A stretch of DNA of 35,514 bases, from NCBI GenBank assembly GCA_024762475.1, contig JANTHJ010000021.1:1-35514 (forward strand), written 5' to 3'. The DNA is from Chromatiales bacterium. GTDB taxonomy: Bacteria; Pseudomonadota; Gammaproteobacteria; Chromatiales; Chromatiaceae. Made by a program: the position numbers and the translations under genes. Under the pieces are notes generated by a model. The model had not been told where the DNA came from. It was given only the letters and a program-made list of their open reading frames with translations, and searched no databases. Of this stretch, positions 16,976 through 25,450 are shown piece by piece; positions within the stretch are counted from its first letter, which is position 1, and the number at the start of each line of letters is the position of its first letter.

Positions 16976-17728
16976 ATGAACCGAAGAACCCGCTTCTTCG
17001 TCGGCACCTCCGGCTGGAGCTATCCGCACTGGAAGGGCGCTTTTTATCCCGATGGCCTTCCGCAGCGCCACTGGTTCGACTACTACGCCAGCCACTTCGA
17101 AACGGTGGAGGTCAATGCCACCTTCTACCGGCGTTTTCCGGACCAGACCTTCCGCAACTGGCGTGCCAGGGCGCCGGAGGGCTTTCGGTACGTTCTGAAG
17201 GTGCCCCAACTGATCAGCCACCGAAAGCAGCTGGCAGCGGCGGACGAACAGATCGACGAATTCGTGCGCCAGGCCGGCCTGCTCGGAGACCGGCTGGGCC
17301 CGCTGCTGCTGCAGCTGCCACCGCAGATGACCCCGGGTCACGAGCGCCTGGCGCATGCGCTCGAACGATTCGGCAGCGAGGTGCAGGTGGCAGTGGAATT
17401 CCGCCATCCCGATTGGCTGACCCCGGAAACCCGGGAGCTGTTGCGCTCACACCATGCCATCTTCTGCAGCGCGCAATCGCCAAAGAGTTCCCTGCTGGAT
17501 TGGGTGACCACCGAGACCGCCTATATCCGACTGCATGGCCGCACTCGCTGGTACGACTACGACTATTCCGCTACGGAACTGGAGGAGATTGCGGGGCTGG
17601 CCCGGCACATGGCGGAACAGGGTGCCGAGATCGTCTATGTCTTCTTCAACAACGACAGCAATGCCTGGGCGCCCGGTAACGCCGCGGCACTGAGGGAATT
17701 GCTCAGTATTAACCCGGCAACCAAATAG
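16976..17728 (+). CDS. DUF72 (YecE-like) family protein with repeat-derived C-terminus
   Basis: A 250-residue TIM-barrel-like protein of unknown biochemical function. Family hallmarks: FVGTSGWSYPHWKGAFYP (8-25), HFETVEVNATFYR (about 40-52), WRARAPEGFRYVLKVPQLISH, LGPLLLQLPP, VEFRHPDWL and VYVFFNNDSNAWAPGNA near the end. The last eight or so residues (from LSINPATK) and the stop codon lie inside the left arm of the inverted-repeat element at 17703-18000, so the native C-terminus has probably been replaced. The gene is convergent with the DUF3775 gene. A weak ribosome site (GCGAG) precedes the ATG. Confidence 0.9.
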   Translation: MNRRTRFFVGTSGWSYPHWKGAFYPDGLPQRHWFDYYASHFETVEVNATFYRRFPDQTFRNWRARAPEGFRYVLKVPQLISHRKQLAAADEQIDEFVRQAGLLGDRLGPLLLQLPPQMTPGHERLAHALERFGSEVQVAVEFRHPDWLTPETRELLRSHHAIFCSAQSPKSSLLDWVTTETAYIRLHGRTRWYDYDYSATELEEIAGLARHMAEQGAEIVYVFFNNDSNAWAPGNAAALRELLSINPATK

Positions 17729-18000
17729 ATTGTGTTCAGCCAAGCTGTGCCGGTCTGCAGCAAGGCGTCGGCACGCCACTGTAGCACTCCTACAGCAAGT
17801 GACGACAACGCTGCCTGCAGGCCGGCACAGCTTGGCCTTTTTCCTCGGATATTCTACTTGTTAGGGGCGAAGACAAGGCCACTGCACCGCGTTGTGGCTC
17901 TTGATAAGGGCTGGCCATTACCTGCGAGTCACGCCTTGTTCAGTGGCCTTGTCTGCGCCCTGAACACGATCAATTTGGTTGCCGGGTTAATAGTGACTGA
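17703..18000. mobile_element. MITE-like element with long inverted repeats
   Basis: A 298-base non-coding element. Its ends are inverted repeats: TATTAACCCGGCAACCAAAT at 17707-17726 is matched perfectly by 17973-17992 on the other strand. The wider 37- and 41-base ends (17703-17739 and 17960-18000) differ only by a 4-base indel and two changes. Inside are two subterminal hairpins: CCAAGCTGTGCCGG (17740-17753) with 17822-17835, containing a nested CTGTAG/CTACAG hairpin at 17779-17795, and AGACAAGGCCACTG (17871-17884) with 17941-17954. The first hairpin is followed by TTTTT (17838-17842), so it can also act as a terminator for the DUF72 gene. No transposase is encoded. Confidence 0.75.
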
Positions 18001-18006
18001 CTCGGT

Positions 18007-18393
18007 CTACTCCTCGCAGCGATAGCCATGCAGGTCGAGGCCTTCCTCCAGGAAATCGGCCACCAGGGGGTGCGCCAGCAGATATTCGGCCGTGTGGTCG
18101 GTGAGCGAGTCGCGTGCCTCTCCGACAGCGGCATCCCACTCCTCCAGGGTGTAGTCGCCCCGCCCCAGCCACATCAAGGCAACCAACTGGGCCTCCTGGT
18201 CCGGCTCCAGGTCGGCCACGACCGAACGCACCTCGGCAAGATCGAGGTCCTCGTTGTGATCGGCCAGCACCTGCAGTGCCCAGTGATCACCCGTGCTGAG
18301 AGGAGGCTCGGGGATCTCCACCGCCTCCTTGGCCTGGAAGTCGCGCGCCCTGAGAATAATGAAGCAAACCGTTTCCGGGTTAATGGACAGCAT
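18007..18393 (-). CDS. DUF3775 domain-containing protein
   Basis: A 128-residue acidic cytoplasmic protein of unknown function. The opening MLSINPETVCFIILRARDFQAKE and the LVALMWLGRGDYTLEEW then LLAHPLVADFLEEGLD motifs are those of the DUF3775 family and the length is typical. AAGGGGAG lies just upstream of the ATG. Its stop codon is only 7 bases from the end of the MITE-like element that separates it from the convergent DUF72 gene. No operon partner is visible. Confidence 0.85.
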   Translation of the reverse strand: MLSINPETVCFIILRARDFQAKEAVEIPEPPLSTGDHWALQVLADHNEDLDLAEVRSVVADLEPDQEAQLVALMWLGRGDYTLEEWDAAVGEARDSLTDHTAEYLLAHPLVADFLEEGLDLHGYRCEE

Positions 18394-18527
18394 TTCGAAC
18401 TCCCCTTGTCAGATGTCACGGAGGCGACCCATTTTGCGCGGATCACGCGCAGTTTGAAACAGGTTTCGAGGACCGGCAGGCACCTTCGCCGCTACGTACA
18501 GAAGCGCGCGTCCTCGAAGGAGCCAGC

Positions 18528-18640
18528 GGCGAGGGCAAGGGCCCGCTGAAGCAAGTCCCTGGCTTTCCGTGGATGCTCGTCACCCCGCCGGCGCACAACG
18601 TCGCCGATGCGATCCGTTCCTCGCCACACCCGTCGGCCTG
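18528..18640 (+). pseudogene. Decayed relative of the 45-residue small ORF and its repeat
   Basis: GGGCAAGGGCCCGCTGAAG, then GGCTTTCCGTGGATGCTCGTC, parallels the small ORF at 16696-16833. In the matching frame it reads GEGKGPLKQVPGFPWMLV against GQGKGLLKLLKQLPGFVWMLI, with a 9-base in-frame gap, but has no start codon and no ribosome site. A GATGCGATCCGTTCCTC tract follows, like the palindrome after the first copy. This is the main recognisable content of the 494-base gap 18394-18887, together with the SulP promoter and leader. Confidence 0.5.
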
Positions 18641-18702
18641 CAACGCATCGGCAAGGCGATCCGCGGCGCGACGGATCTCGGGACCACCCAGCGTGCCGCA
18701 GC

Positions 18703-18731
18703 TTGAATGCCCGATAAGAGTCCTCTAATAT
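18703..18731 (+). promoter_or_regulatory. Likely sigma-70 promoter for the SulP gene
   Basis: TTGAAT (18703-18708), 17 bases, TAATAT (18726-18731). Transcription would begin near 18738, giving a leader of about 150 bases. A short ACCCG/CGGGT hairpin followed by T residues (18732-18752) overlaps the predicted start point. Confidence 0.55.
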
Positions 18732-18766
18732 ACCCGGCCTTTTGCGGGTTTTTGTAATAAGCCTGT

Positions 18767-18829
18767 AGCCAGCGCGGCAGCAGCTTGCCGCGCCAAGAGA
18801 GCCCGGCGCATCGCCGCAGAACGCTGGCT
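18767..18829 (+). promoter_or_regulatory. Structured leader of the SulP transcript
   Basis: AGCCAGCG (18767-18774) can pair with CGCTGGCT (18822-18829), closing a 63-base domain. A competing hairpin, GCGCGGCA (18772-18779) with TGCCGCGC (18786-18793), uses three of the same bases, so the two folds are partly exclusive. I do not recognise a known riboswitch class. Confidence 0.35.
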
Positions 18830-18887
18830 CGCCATCCGGCTCGCCGTAGAAACAAGACCAAAGCTGCCTACCGAGGATCCGGCCGAT

Positions 18888-20633
18888 ATGACCTTGACGA
18901 ACAAGCTCGTTCTGTTCTTCCCTTTCCTGCGCTGGATGCGCATGGTCGACAAGGAGACCCTGCGGGCCGACTTCTTCGCCGGTCTGACCGGTGCGGTCAT
19001 CGTGCTGCCGCAAGGCGTGGCCTTCGCAACTATCGCGGGCCTGCCGCCGGAGTACGGGCTGTATACCGCCATGGTGACGCCCATTGTCGCGGCCCTGTTC
19101 GGATCCTCCTATCACCTCATATCGGGCCCCACCACGGCCATCTCCATCGTCGTGTTCTCGGCCGTCAGCAAGTATGCCGAGCCGGGGTCCCCCGAGTTCA
19201 TCAACCTGGCCCTGACCCTCACCTTTCTCGCCGGCGTCTACCAGTTTGCCTTCGGGGTCGCTCGCCTGGGCTCGCTGGTCAACTTCGTCTCCCACACAGT
19301 GGTCATCGGATTCACTGCGGGTGCCGCCATTCTCATCGCGACCAGCCAGATCAAGCACATCACCGGAATCTACGTGCCCAAGGGAGAGTCCTTCCTGCAC
19401 ACCTGGTATGACATCATTGTCGACCTGCAACACCTGAACTTTCACCTGCTGCTCATCGCCCTGATTACCTTGGTCGTTTCTCTGCTGTCGAAGAGGTTTC
19501 TCCCCAAGCTGCCGAACCTTCTGGTAGGGATGGTCGCCGGCAGCCTGGTGGCGCTCTACTTCGGCAGATTCGACCCCAACATTCCGCTGGTGGGCGAGAT
19601 CCCTGCGCATCTGCCACCGCTCTCGTCGCCTGAATTCTCCTTCGAAACCATCCGCGAGCTGGCACCAGAGGCCTTCGCCGTGGCCCTATTGGGTCTGATC
19701 GAGGCGGTCTCGATCAGTCGTGCCGTGGCCACCAAGTCAGGGCAGCGCATCGACGCCAACCAGGAGTTCATCGGACAGGGGCTGTCCAATATCACCGGCA
19801 GTTTCTTCTCCAGCTATGCCGGTTCAGGTTCCTTTACCCGATCCGGGATCAACTATGCGGCCAATGCCAGGACGCCGATGTCGGCCCTGTTTGCGGCCGT
19901 GATCCTGGCCGGGATCGTGTTGTTGATCGCGCCGCTCACCGCCTACCTGCCGATCGCCGCCATGGGCGGAGTGATCCTGCTGGTGGCCTATAATCTGATC
20001 GATTTCCACCACATCCGCGAGGCCCTCACTTTCAGTCCATCAGAGGCGGCGGTGCTCCTGACCACCTTCTTCGCCACCTTGTTCCTGGAACTGGAGTTTG
20101 CGATCTACCTGGGCGTGCTGTTGTCGCTGGTGTTCTTCCTCGCCAAGACATCCACCCCTGCGATCCCCACCCTGTCACTGGATGGCGATCCCGACCAGCC
20201 ACACCGGAAACTCGTCCCCATCGATCAGAAGCCGGTCAAACAGTGCCCGCAGCTCAAAATCATTCGGGTGGACATGTCGATCTATTTCGGCTCGGTCAAT
20301 CACGTGCTCAACAGGCTCTCCTCGATCGTCGAAAACGAGCGGATCTATCACATCCTGATCGTGGGCAGTGGCATCAACTTCATCGATCTTGCCGGATTCG
20401 AGGCCCTGATCGCCGAGAACGAAAAACTGCGCAAGCTCGGTGGAGGGCTGTACTTCGTGGGACTGAAGCCTACCGTGTACGAGGCGGCCGCCAAGGCCCA
20501 CTTCGTCCGCTATATTGGGCATGACCACTTCTTCGACAACAAGGGGCAGGCTTTTCATACCCTCTATACGCGATTCCTCGATCATGAGATCTGCAAGACC
20601 TGTAGTGCACAGATCTTCAAGGAGTGTCACTGA
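18888..20633 (+). CDS. SulP family anion transporter with STAS domain
   Basis: A 581-residue inner-membrane transporter. The membrane domain (about 20-415) contains the SulP signatures ADFFAGLTGAVIVLPQGVAFA, GLPPEYGLYTAMVTPIVAAL, LISGPTTAISI, EAVSISRAVA and SGSFTRSGINYAANARTPMS. The C-terminal region (about 450-570) is a STAS domain: LKIIRVDMSIYFGSVNHV, then ILIVGSGINFIDLAGFEAL. SulP proteins move sulfate, bicarbonate or other anions; substrate cannot be decided from sequence. The gene has its own promoter and a long leader and converges with rapA across a repeat pair, so it looks monocistronic. Cysteines near the C-terminus (CKTCSAQIFKEC) are unusual and could respond to metal or redox state. 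Confidence 0.93.
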   Translation: MTLTNKLVLFFPFLRWMRMVDKETLRADFFAGLTGAVIVLPQGVAFATIAGLPPEYGLYTAMVTPIVAALFGSSYHLISGPTTAISIVVFSAVSKYAEPGSPEFINLALTLTFLAGVYQFAFGVARLGSLVNFVSHTVVIGFTAGAAILIATSQIKHITGIYVPKGESFLHTWYDIIVDLQHLNFHLLLIALITLVVSLLSKRFLPKLPNLLVGMVAGSLVALYFGRFDPNIPLVGEIPAHLPPLSSPEFSFETIRELAPEAFAVALLGLIEAVSISRAVATKSGQRIDANQEFIGQGLSNITGSFFSSYAGSGSFTRSGINYAANARTPMSALFAAVILAGIVLLIAPLTAYLPIAAMGGVILLVAYNLIDFHHIREALTFSPSEAAVLLTTFFATLFLELEFAIYLGVLLSLVFFLAKTSTPAIPTLSLDGDPDQPHRKLVPIDQKPVKQCPQLKIIRVDMSIYFGSVNHVLNRLSSIVENERIYHILIVGSGINFIDLAGFEALIAENEKLRKLGGGLYFVGLKPTVYEAAAKAHFVRYIGHDHFFDNKGQAFHTLYTRFLDHEICKTCSAQIFKECH

Positions 20634-20683
20634 GAGGGTGCAGCGGCCCTTCCATGGGGGGACTGCTGGCCCCACGGTCGTTT

Positions 20684-20792
20684 CGATCGCGGCTCAAGCC
20701 GCTCCCACCGTCCGGCCAAAAGGATGACCCCATTTGTGGGAGGGCCTTCAGGCCCGATGGCTATTACTGCCGCGGCTGACGCCGCTCCCAGC
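20684..20792. repeat. REP/BIME-like cluster between convergent genes
   Basis: Three units of one repeat type: CGGCTCAAGCCGCTCCCACC (in 20684-20709), TGTGGGAGGGCCTTCAGGCC (20735-20754) and CGCGGCTGACGCCGCTCCCA (20771-20790). The second is inverted relative to the others, giving a BIME-like pair. They lie between the stops of the SulP gene and rapA, where such elements often limit read-through. Confidence 0.7.
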
Positions 20793-20800
20793 TGCGCGTC

Positions 20801-23563
20801 TCAGCGCATCACGACGACCCGCACTGCATCGAGGCGGACCCGGGTGTCCTTCAGATGGATCTCCAGCAGCTCGCGCCGCGCCTGCAGCTGCTCGATCTCG
20901 TCTTCCCGCACATTGGGATTGACCTCGCGCAGCGCGCTCAACCGCTCCAGTTCACGATCCAGTTCCCCGTGCATGCGCGCCAGCGCCTCGTCCACGACAC
21001 CTGCCCTGCCCTGCTCGGCCAGCTCCTCGCCGAGCTGAAACAGCACCCGGATGCGTTCGGCCTGTGACTTGATGATGGTCTCGGCCAGCTGGCGGTTCTG
21101 CGCCAGATCCATGCCCTTGAGCCGCGCGTGCGGCAACTGCTCGCCCACCTCGCGTCCCTGGGTGTCCACCAGCAGGCGCTGGCAGATGGGCGGCAGATAG
21201 CGCTCGGCCTCCAGTGCGGAGGGGGCCACGCATTCGGTCACGTACAGCAGCTCCAGAAACAGCGTGCCGGTGCGGTAGTCGGGATGGGCGCAGACGGTGA
21301 TCGCGGCGGATCCCAGCTCGGCGCTGGTCAGCATCTCCATGGCGCCCCGCGCCATGGGGTGCTCCCAGGTCATGAACTCGCGATCCTCGTGGGTCAGGGC
21401 ATCGGCGCGGGTCCAGGTGACGGTGGCACCGCCCCGGGAGAGCCCGGGAAAGTGCTCGTGCCGCATGTGCGCCCCGGGGCGCACCACCTCCGACTCGCCC
21501 CGCCCCGCGGAATGGTTCACGCCCCAGGCATCCCAGAAGGCGTGCATGTAGTCCACCAGCCCCTTGGCCTGGTCCTGCTCGCGGATCTGCCGCACCAGCT
21601 CGCGAGACACCTCGGGCCGGTGCGAATGCAGCTCCAGCAGGCGGTCACGTCCCTCTTCCAGTTCGCGGTTGAGCGCTGCTGTGCGCTCTCTCGCCCGCTC
21701 GATCAGGTCGCCGATGGCCTCCGGCTGACCGAGCCGGTCACGCAGTTCCGCGCCCAGCTCGGCGTACACCGCGCCGGCCGCCGGACAGGTGGCAACGAAG
21801 GCATTGAGACCCTCGTGATACCAGCGCCACAGCGCCTGGCTCGCCATGCCTTCGATATAGGGGACGTGCACCTGGATGGTGTGTTGCTGGCCGATCCGAT
21901 CGAGGCGCCCGATGCGCTGCTCCAGCAGGTCGGGCTCCAGCGGCAGATCGAACAGGATCAGGTGGTGGGCGAACTGGAAGTTGCGCCCCTCCGAGCCGAT
22001 CTCCGAACAGATCAGGGCCTGGGCGCCCTCTTCGGGGTCGGCGAAGTAGACCGCGGCGCGATCCCGCTCCACGATCTCCATGCCCTCGTGGAACACCGCC
22101 ACGTGCATTCCTTCCTTCTCGAACAGCCAGTCGCGCAGGCCGGTCACCGTCCTGGCATGGGCACAGATCACCAGCACCTTCTCGGGCGCCAGCTCGCGCA
22201 GCTGATCGATCAGCCAGTCGACGCGCGGATCGACCCGGCTCCACTTGCGAGGATAGTTGGTCTCGGGCGTGGGATCTGCGGCCACCTTGCGATAGTCCGC
22301 CGGCATGGGCAGGGGATAGCCGCGCGCCTCGCGCCCCGGAAAGCCCTGGATCGCCTGGCGGGTGTTGCGGAACAACACCCGGCCGGTGCCATGCCGGTCC
22401 AGCAGGCGACGGATGATACCCTCGTGATCGTCGAGGTCGACGTCCCCCAGCATCTGCCGCAGCAGGCTCTTGTCCGCCTCGGTGAGCGCCTGGCCTTCCA
22501 GGAGACGACCGACCAGCTTGGCGACCGGCTCGTAGTGGCGCTCTTCCTCGAGGAAGGTCTCGTAGTCGTGGAAGCGCTGCGGATCGAGCAGCCGCAACCG
22601 CGCAAAGTGGCCGGCGCGCCCCAGCTGTTCCGGGGTGGCGGTCAACAGCAGCACCCCCGGGGTGTTGCCCGCCAGCGCCTCCACCAGTTCGTACTCGAGG
22701 CTCGCGCCCTCGGGGGACCATTCCAGGTGGTGAGCCTCGTCGACTACCAGCAGGTCCCAGTCGCCGGCCAGTGCGCCCCGCGCCACCGACGAGGCGCTGG
22801 TGAGAAACTCGAGGCTGCACAGCACCCGCTGCTCGCCGAGAAAGGGGTTCTCCTCGTCGCTGGCGGCAAAGCGCTCATCGTCGAAGATCGAGAAACGCAG
22901 ATTGAAGCGCCGCAACATCTCCACCAGCCATTGGTAGAGCAGCGCCTCCGGTACCACGATCAGCACCCGCTGCACCCGCTCCGAGAGCAACAGCCGGTGC
23001 AGGATCAGCCCCGCCTCGATGGTCTTGCCCAGGCCCACCTCGTCGGCCAGCAGCACCCGCGGCGCCTGGCGCGAGGCCACCTCGTGGGCGATGTAGAGCT
23101 GATGCGGGATCAGGTCGATGCGTGGTCCCACCAGGCCGAACACTGGCGACCGCCAGTTCTCGGCGTTCTGCAGCCAGGTCCGGTAGCGCAACCCGAACCA
23201 GGCGTCTGCGTCGATGCGGCGGGCCAGCAGTTTGTCCTGGGGCCGGTTCAGGCGCATCCGATCGTTGAGCATCTGTTCGGGCAGCACCACCTCATTGCCC
23301 TGGCTGTCTTCACAGTGATAAGTGATCAGGCCATCGTCTTCGGTGGTGGAGATCACCTTCAGGAAGTGCCCATTCGCATCCTCGATGGTCTCTCCCTCGG
23401 TGAAGCTCACCCGCGAGAGCGGCGCACTCTGCCGCGCATAGGTGCGCTCTTCACCGCTCGCCGGGAAGCTGACGCGCACGGTTCGCCCATCGGTCTCGAT
23501 GATGCTTCCGAGGCCGAGGTCCGGCTCGGCCTCGCTCATCCAACGCTGTCCCGGTCTAAACAC
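20801..23563 (-). CDS. rapA: RNA polymerase-associated protein RapA, GTG start
   Basis: Swi2/Snf2-type ATPase that binds RNA polymerase and helps recycle it. From a GTG at 23563 the product is 920 residues (E. coli 968) and begins VFRPGQRWMSEAEPDLGLGS, aligning with the E. coli start PFTLGQRWISDTESELGLG. N-terminal Tudor-like domains (about 1-110) are followed by Walker A DEVGLGKT (174-181), DEAH (275-278) and the second helicase half (ICSEIGSEGRNFQFAHHLI, LEQRIGRLDRIGQ). The frame stays open to an ATG at 23719, but those 52 residues do not fit RapA and would cover the rdgC promoter. A GGGGGGTGG tract precedes the GTG. Confidence 0.95.
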   Translation of the reverse strand: MFRPGQRWMSEAEPDLGLGSIIETDGRTVRVSFPASGEERTYARQSAPLSRVSFTEGETIEDANGHFLKVISTTEDDGLITYHCEDSQGNEVVLPEQMLNDRMRLNRPQDKLLARRIDADAWFGLRYRTWLQNAENWRSPVFGLVGPRIDLIPHQLYIAHEVASRQAPRVLLADEVGLGKTIEAGLILHRLLLSERVQRVLIVVPEALLYQWLVEMLRRFNLRFSIFDDERFAASDEENPFLGEQRVLCSLEFLTSASSVARGALAGDWDLLVVDEAHHLEWSPEGASLEYELVEALAGNTPGVLLLTATPEQLGRAGHFARLRLLDPQRFHDYETFLEEERHYEPVAKLVGRLLEGQALTEADKSLLRQMLGDVDLDDHEGIIRRLLDRHGTGRVLFRNTRQAIQGFPGREARGYPLPMPADYRKVAADPTPETNYPRKWSRVDPRVDWLIDQLRELAPEKVLVICAHARTVTGLRDWLFEKEGMHVAVFHEGMEIVERDRAAVYFADPEEGAQALICSEIGSEGRNFQFAHHLILFDLPLEPDLLEQRIGRLDRIGQQHTIQVHVPYIEGMASQALWRWYHEGLNAFVATCPAAGAVYAELGAELRDRLGQPEAIGDLIERARERTAALNRELEEGRDRLLELHSHRPEVSRELVRQIREQDQAKGLVDYMHAFWDAWGVNHSAGRGESEVVRPGAHMRHEHFPGLSRGGATVTWTRADALTHEDREFMTWEHPMARGAMEMLTSAELGSAAITVCAHPDYRTGTLFLELLYVTECVAPSALEAERYLPPICQRLLVDTQGREVGEQLPHARLKGMDLAQNRQLAETIIKSQAERIRVLFQLGEELAEQGRAGVVDEALARMHGELDRELERLSALREVNPNVREDEIEQLQARRELLEIHLKDTRVRLDAVRVVVMR

Positions 23564-23628
23564 GTCGCCACCCCCCGCCGGGCACGCCCCGCGGGCGCCC
23601 GTTCCCAAAAGGCGCGCATTGTAGCGGA

Positions 23629-23656
23629 TTGCCAGGCACGGAATATCTGGGATAAT
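23629..23656 (+). promoter_or_regulatory. Likely sigma-70 promoter for rdgC
   Basis: TTGCCA (23629-23634), 16 bases, GATAAT (23651-23656), 28 bases before the rdgC ATG. The region is shared with the 5' side of the divergent rapA gene. Confidence 0.55.
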
Positions 23657-23684
23657 CGCCGCCCTTTCCCCGAGGACCGGCAGT

Positions 23685-24590
23685 ATGTGGTTTCGCAATC
23701 TCTCCCTGTACCGTCTCACCGAAGCGGTCGAGACCGACCTCGAGCGCTTCGAGCAGCAACTCGACGGCCACCGCTTTCACCCCTGTGGCGGACTGGACAC
23801 CCACAGCAGCGGCTGGGCGGCGCCGCTGGGCCGGCATGGCCAGACACTGCTCCACCCCGCCAACGGGCGCCTGATGCTGTGCATGCGCCGCGAGGAACGG
23901 ATACTGCCCCCTGCGGTGGTGCGCGAGAGCCTCGAGGAGAAGGTCGAGCAGATCGAGACGGACGAGGGCAGACCGGTCGGGCGCAAGGAGAAGACGCAGC
24001 TGCGTGACGAGATCGTGGTGGACCTGCTGCCCCGCGCCTTTACCCGCTCGCACCTCACCTACGCCTACATCGACCCGGAGGCCGGCTGGATCATCGTCGA
24101 CAGCGCCAGTGCGAAGCGCGCCGAAGAGCTGCTCAATCTGCTGCGCGAATCCCTGGACACGCTCAAGGTCCGGCCGCTTGCGGTGAACCAGTCGCCTTCC
24201 CTGTTGATGACCCGCTGGCTCGAATCCGGCCTGCCCAAGGGTTTCGAGCCAGGCAACGAGTGCGAGCTGCGCGAACCGGTGGAGAACGGCGCGATCATCC
24301 GGGCACGCAATCTGGAGTCGATCGGCGAGGAGGTCGGCTCGCACCTGGAGGCGGGGATGCAGGTCACCCGCCTGGCCGTCGAATGGAACGAGCGCGTGCG
24401 CTGCGTACTGGGCGACGACCTGGTGATTCGCCGCCTGCGTTTCACCGACCTGGTCATGGAAGAGGCGGCCGATACCGCCGCCGAGGATGCCGCAGCCCGC
24501 TTCGATGCGGACTTCGCCCTGATGAGTAGCGAACTTTCTCACTTCTTCCCCGCCTTGATCGAGGCCATGGGCGGCCTGGAAGAGGCGTGA
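23685..24590 (+). CDS. rdgC: Recombination-associated protein RdgC
   Basis: DNA-binding ring protein that inhibits RecA-promoted strand exchange. The 301 residues match the usual size (E. coli 303). Family features: MWFRNLSLYRL at the start, GLDTHSSGWAAPLGRHG, ILPPAVVRE, GRKEKTQLRDEIVVDLLPRAF and the C-terminal DADFALMSSELSHFFPALI, in which the ring-closing and DNA-gripping residues of the family lie. It is divergent from rapA, with its own promoter 28 bases upstream, and is followed by an 87-base spacer before the next plus-strand gene. Confidence 0.96.
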   Translation: MWFRNLSLYRLTEAVETDLERFEQQLDGHRFHPCGGLDTHSSGWAAPLGRHGQTLLHPANGRLMLCMRREERILPPAVVRESLEEKVEQIETDEGRPVGRKEKTQLRDEIVVDLLPRAFTRSHLTYAYIDPEAGWIIVDSASAKRAEELLNLLRESLDTLKVRPLAVNQSPSLLMTRWLESGLPKGFEPGNECELREPVENGAIIRARNLESIGEEVGSHLEAGMQVTRLAVEWNERVRCVLGDDLVIRRLRFTDLVMEEAADTAAEDAAARFDADFALMSSELSHFFPALIEAMGGLEEA

Positions 24591-24677
24591 CGGCCGCGCG
24601 GGTGAAATGATGCAGATCAAGATGCCGACATTCAATCTGTCGTAGCCTAGCCCGGATCACGGCAAACGGTAATCGAG

Positions 24678-25439
24678 ATGGCGACCGAGCTCTACAACGA
24701 CGGCAAGCATATCTGCGTCGCCTTCCGCGACCTGGTATCGGGCGAGGAGGCAGTGCAGGCCAACCAGTTCATGATCTTCGATTCGGACCATGCTGCGCTG
24801 ATCGACCCCGGCGGCGAGATGACCTACTCCGACCTGTATCTGGGTATCGCCCAATACATGAACGTCAAGGAACTGGACTATGTCGTGGCATCTCACCAGG
24901 ATCCGGACATCGTCGCGTCGCTGAACAAATGGCTGGTGGGCACCGATGCCAAGATGGTGGTGCCTGCCCTGTGGGAGCGCTTCATCCCCCACTTCACCCG
25001 GGCGGGAAAGACCAAGGGGCGGGTCATCGGCATCCCCGACCAGGGCACTAATCTGCAGCTGGGCAGCATCCAGTTGAAAGCCCTGCCGGCGCATTTCCTT
25101 CACGCCGAGGGCAATTTCCAGTTCTATGATCCCAAGTCGCACATCCTGTTCTCGGGAGATCTGGGCGCCAATCTCTGCCCGCCGGAGGACCTGGATCGTC
25201 CCGCCAGGCATCTCGACGAACTACTGCCCTACATGGAGGCCTTCCACAAGCGCTATATGAACAACAATCGCGTGTGTCGCTTCTGGGCCAACATGGCCTC
25301 GCAGCTCGATATCGAGCTGCTGGTGCCACAGCATGGCAGGGCAATGAAGGGCAAGGCGATTCGTGAATTCATTGCGTGGATCGCCGGATTGCGCTGCGGC
25401 ACCGACCTGATGACCCAGGACCATTACCGGATTCCCTGA
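24678..25439 (+). CDS. MBL-fold oxygen-binding di-iron (ODP-type) protein
   Basis: A 253-residue metallo-beta-lactamase-fold protein resembling the di-iron domain of flavodiiron proteins, but without the flavodoxin domain. Probable metal ligands: SHQDPDI (His73, Asp75, Asp77), His142 in FLHAEGN, Asp161 in SGDLG and His219 in PQHG. The HFLHAEGNFQFYDP stretch, with its aromatic residues, is characteristic of the flavodiiron/ODP subgroup rather than of hydrolases. Such stand-alone proteins are described as oxygen-binding sensors or, with a partner, O2/NO reductases. There is no electron-donor gene next to it. It ends 11 bases before the sulfotransferase-like gene, so both are probably co-transcribed. 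The ribosome site is weak. Confidence 0.85.
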   Translation: MATELYNDGKHICVAFRDLVSGEEAVQANQFMIFDSDHAALIDPGGEMTYSDLYLGIAQYMNVKELDYVVASHQDPDIVASLNKWLVGTDAKMVVPALWERFIPHFTRAGKTKGRVIGIPDQGTNLQLGSIQLKALPAHFLHAEGNFQFYDPKSHILFSGDLGANLCPPEDLDRPARHLDELLPYMEAFHKRYMNNNRVCRFWANMASQLDIELLVPQHGRAMKGKAIREFIAWIAGLRCGTDLMTQDHYRIP

Positions 25440-25450
25440 GACCGGCCGGC

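Noticed and set aside
18732-18752. Intrinsic terminator (ACCCG/CGGGT followed by T residues)
   Set aside because: The stem is only 5 bp, no gene ends just upstream on that strand, and it overlaps the likely SulP transcription start; kept only as a leader observation.
23564-23719. ATG at 23719 as the RapA start
   Set aside because: The added residues do not match RapA, overlap rdgC coding sequence and its promoter; the GTG at 23563 aligns with the known N-terminus.
21128-24007. A 959-codon open frame antisense to rapA and running into rdgC
   Set aside because: It spans the divergent promoter region and two confidently assigned genes, and lacks recognisable domains.
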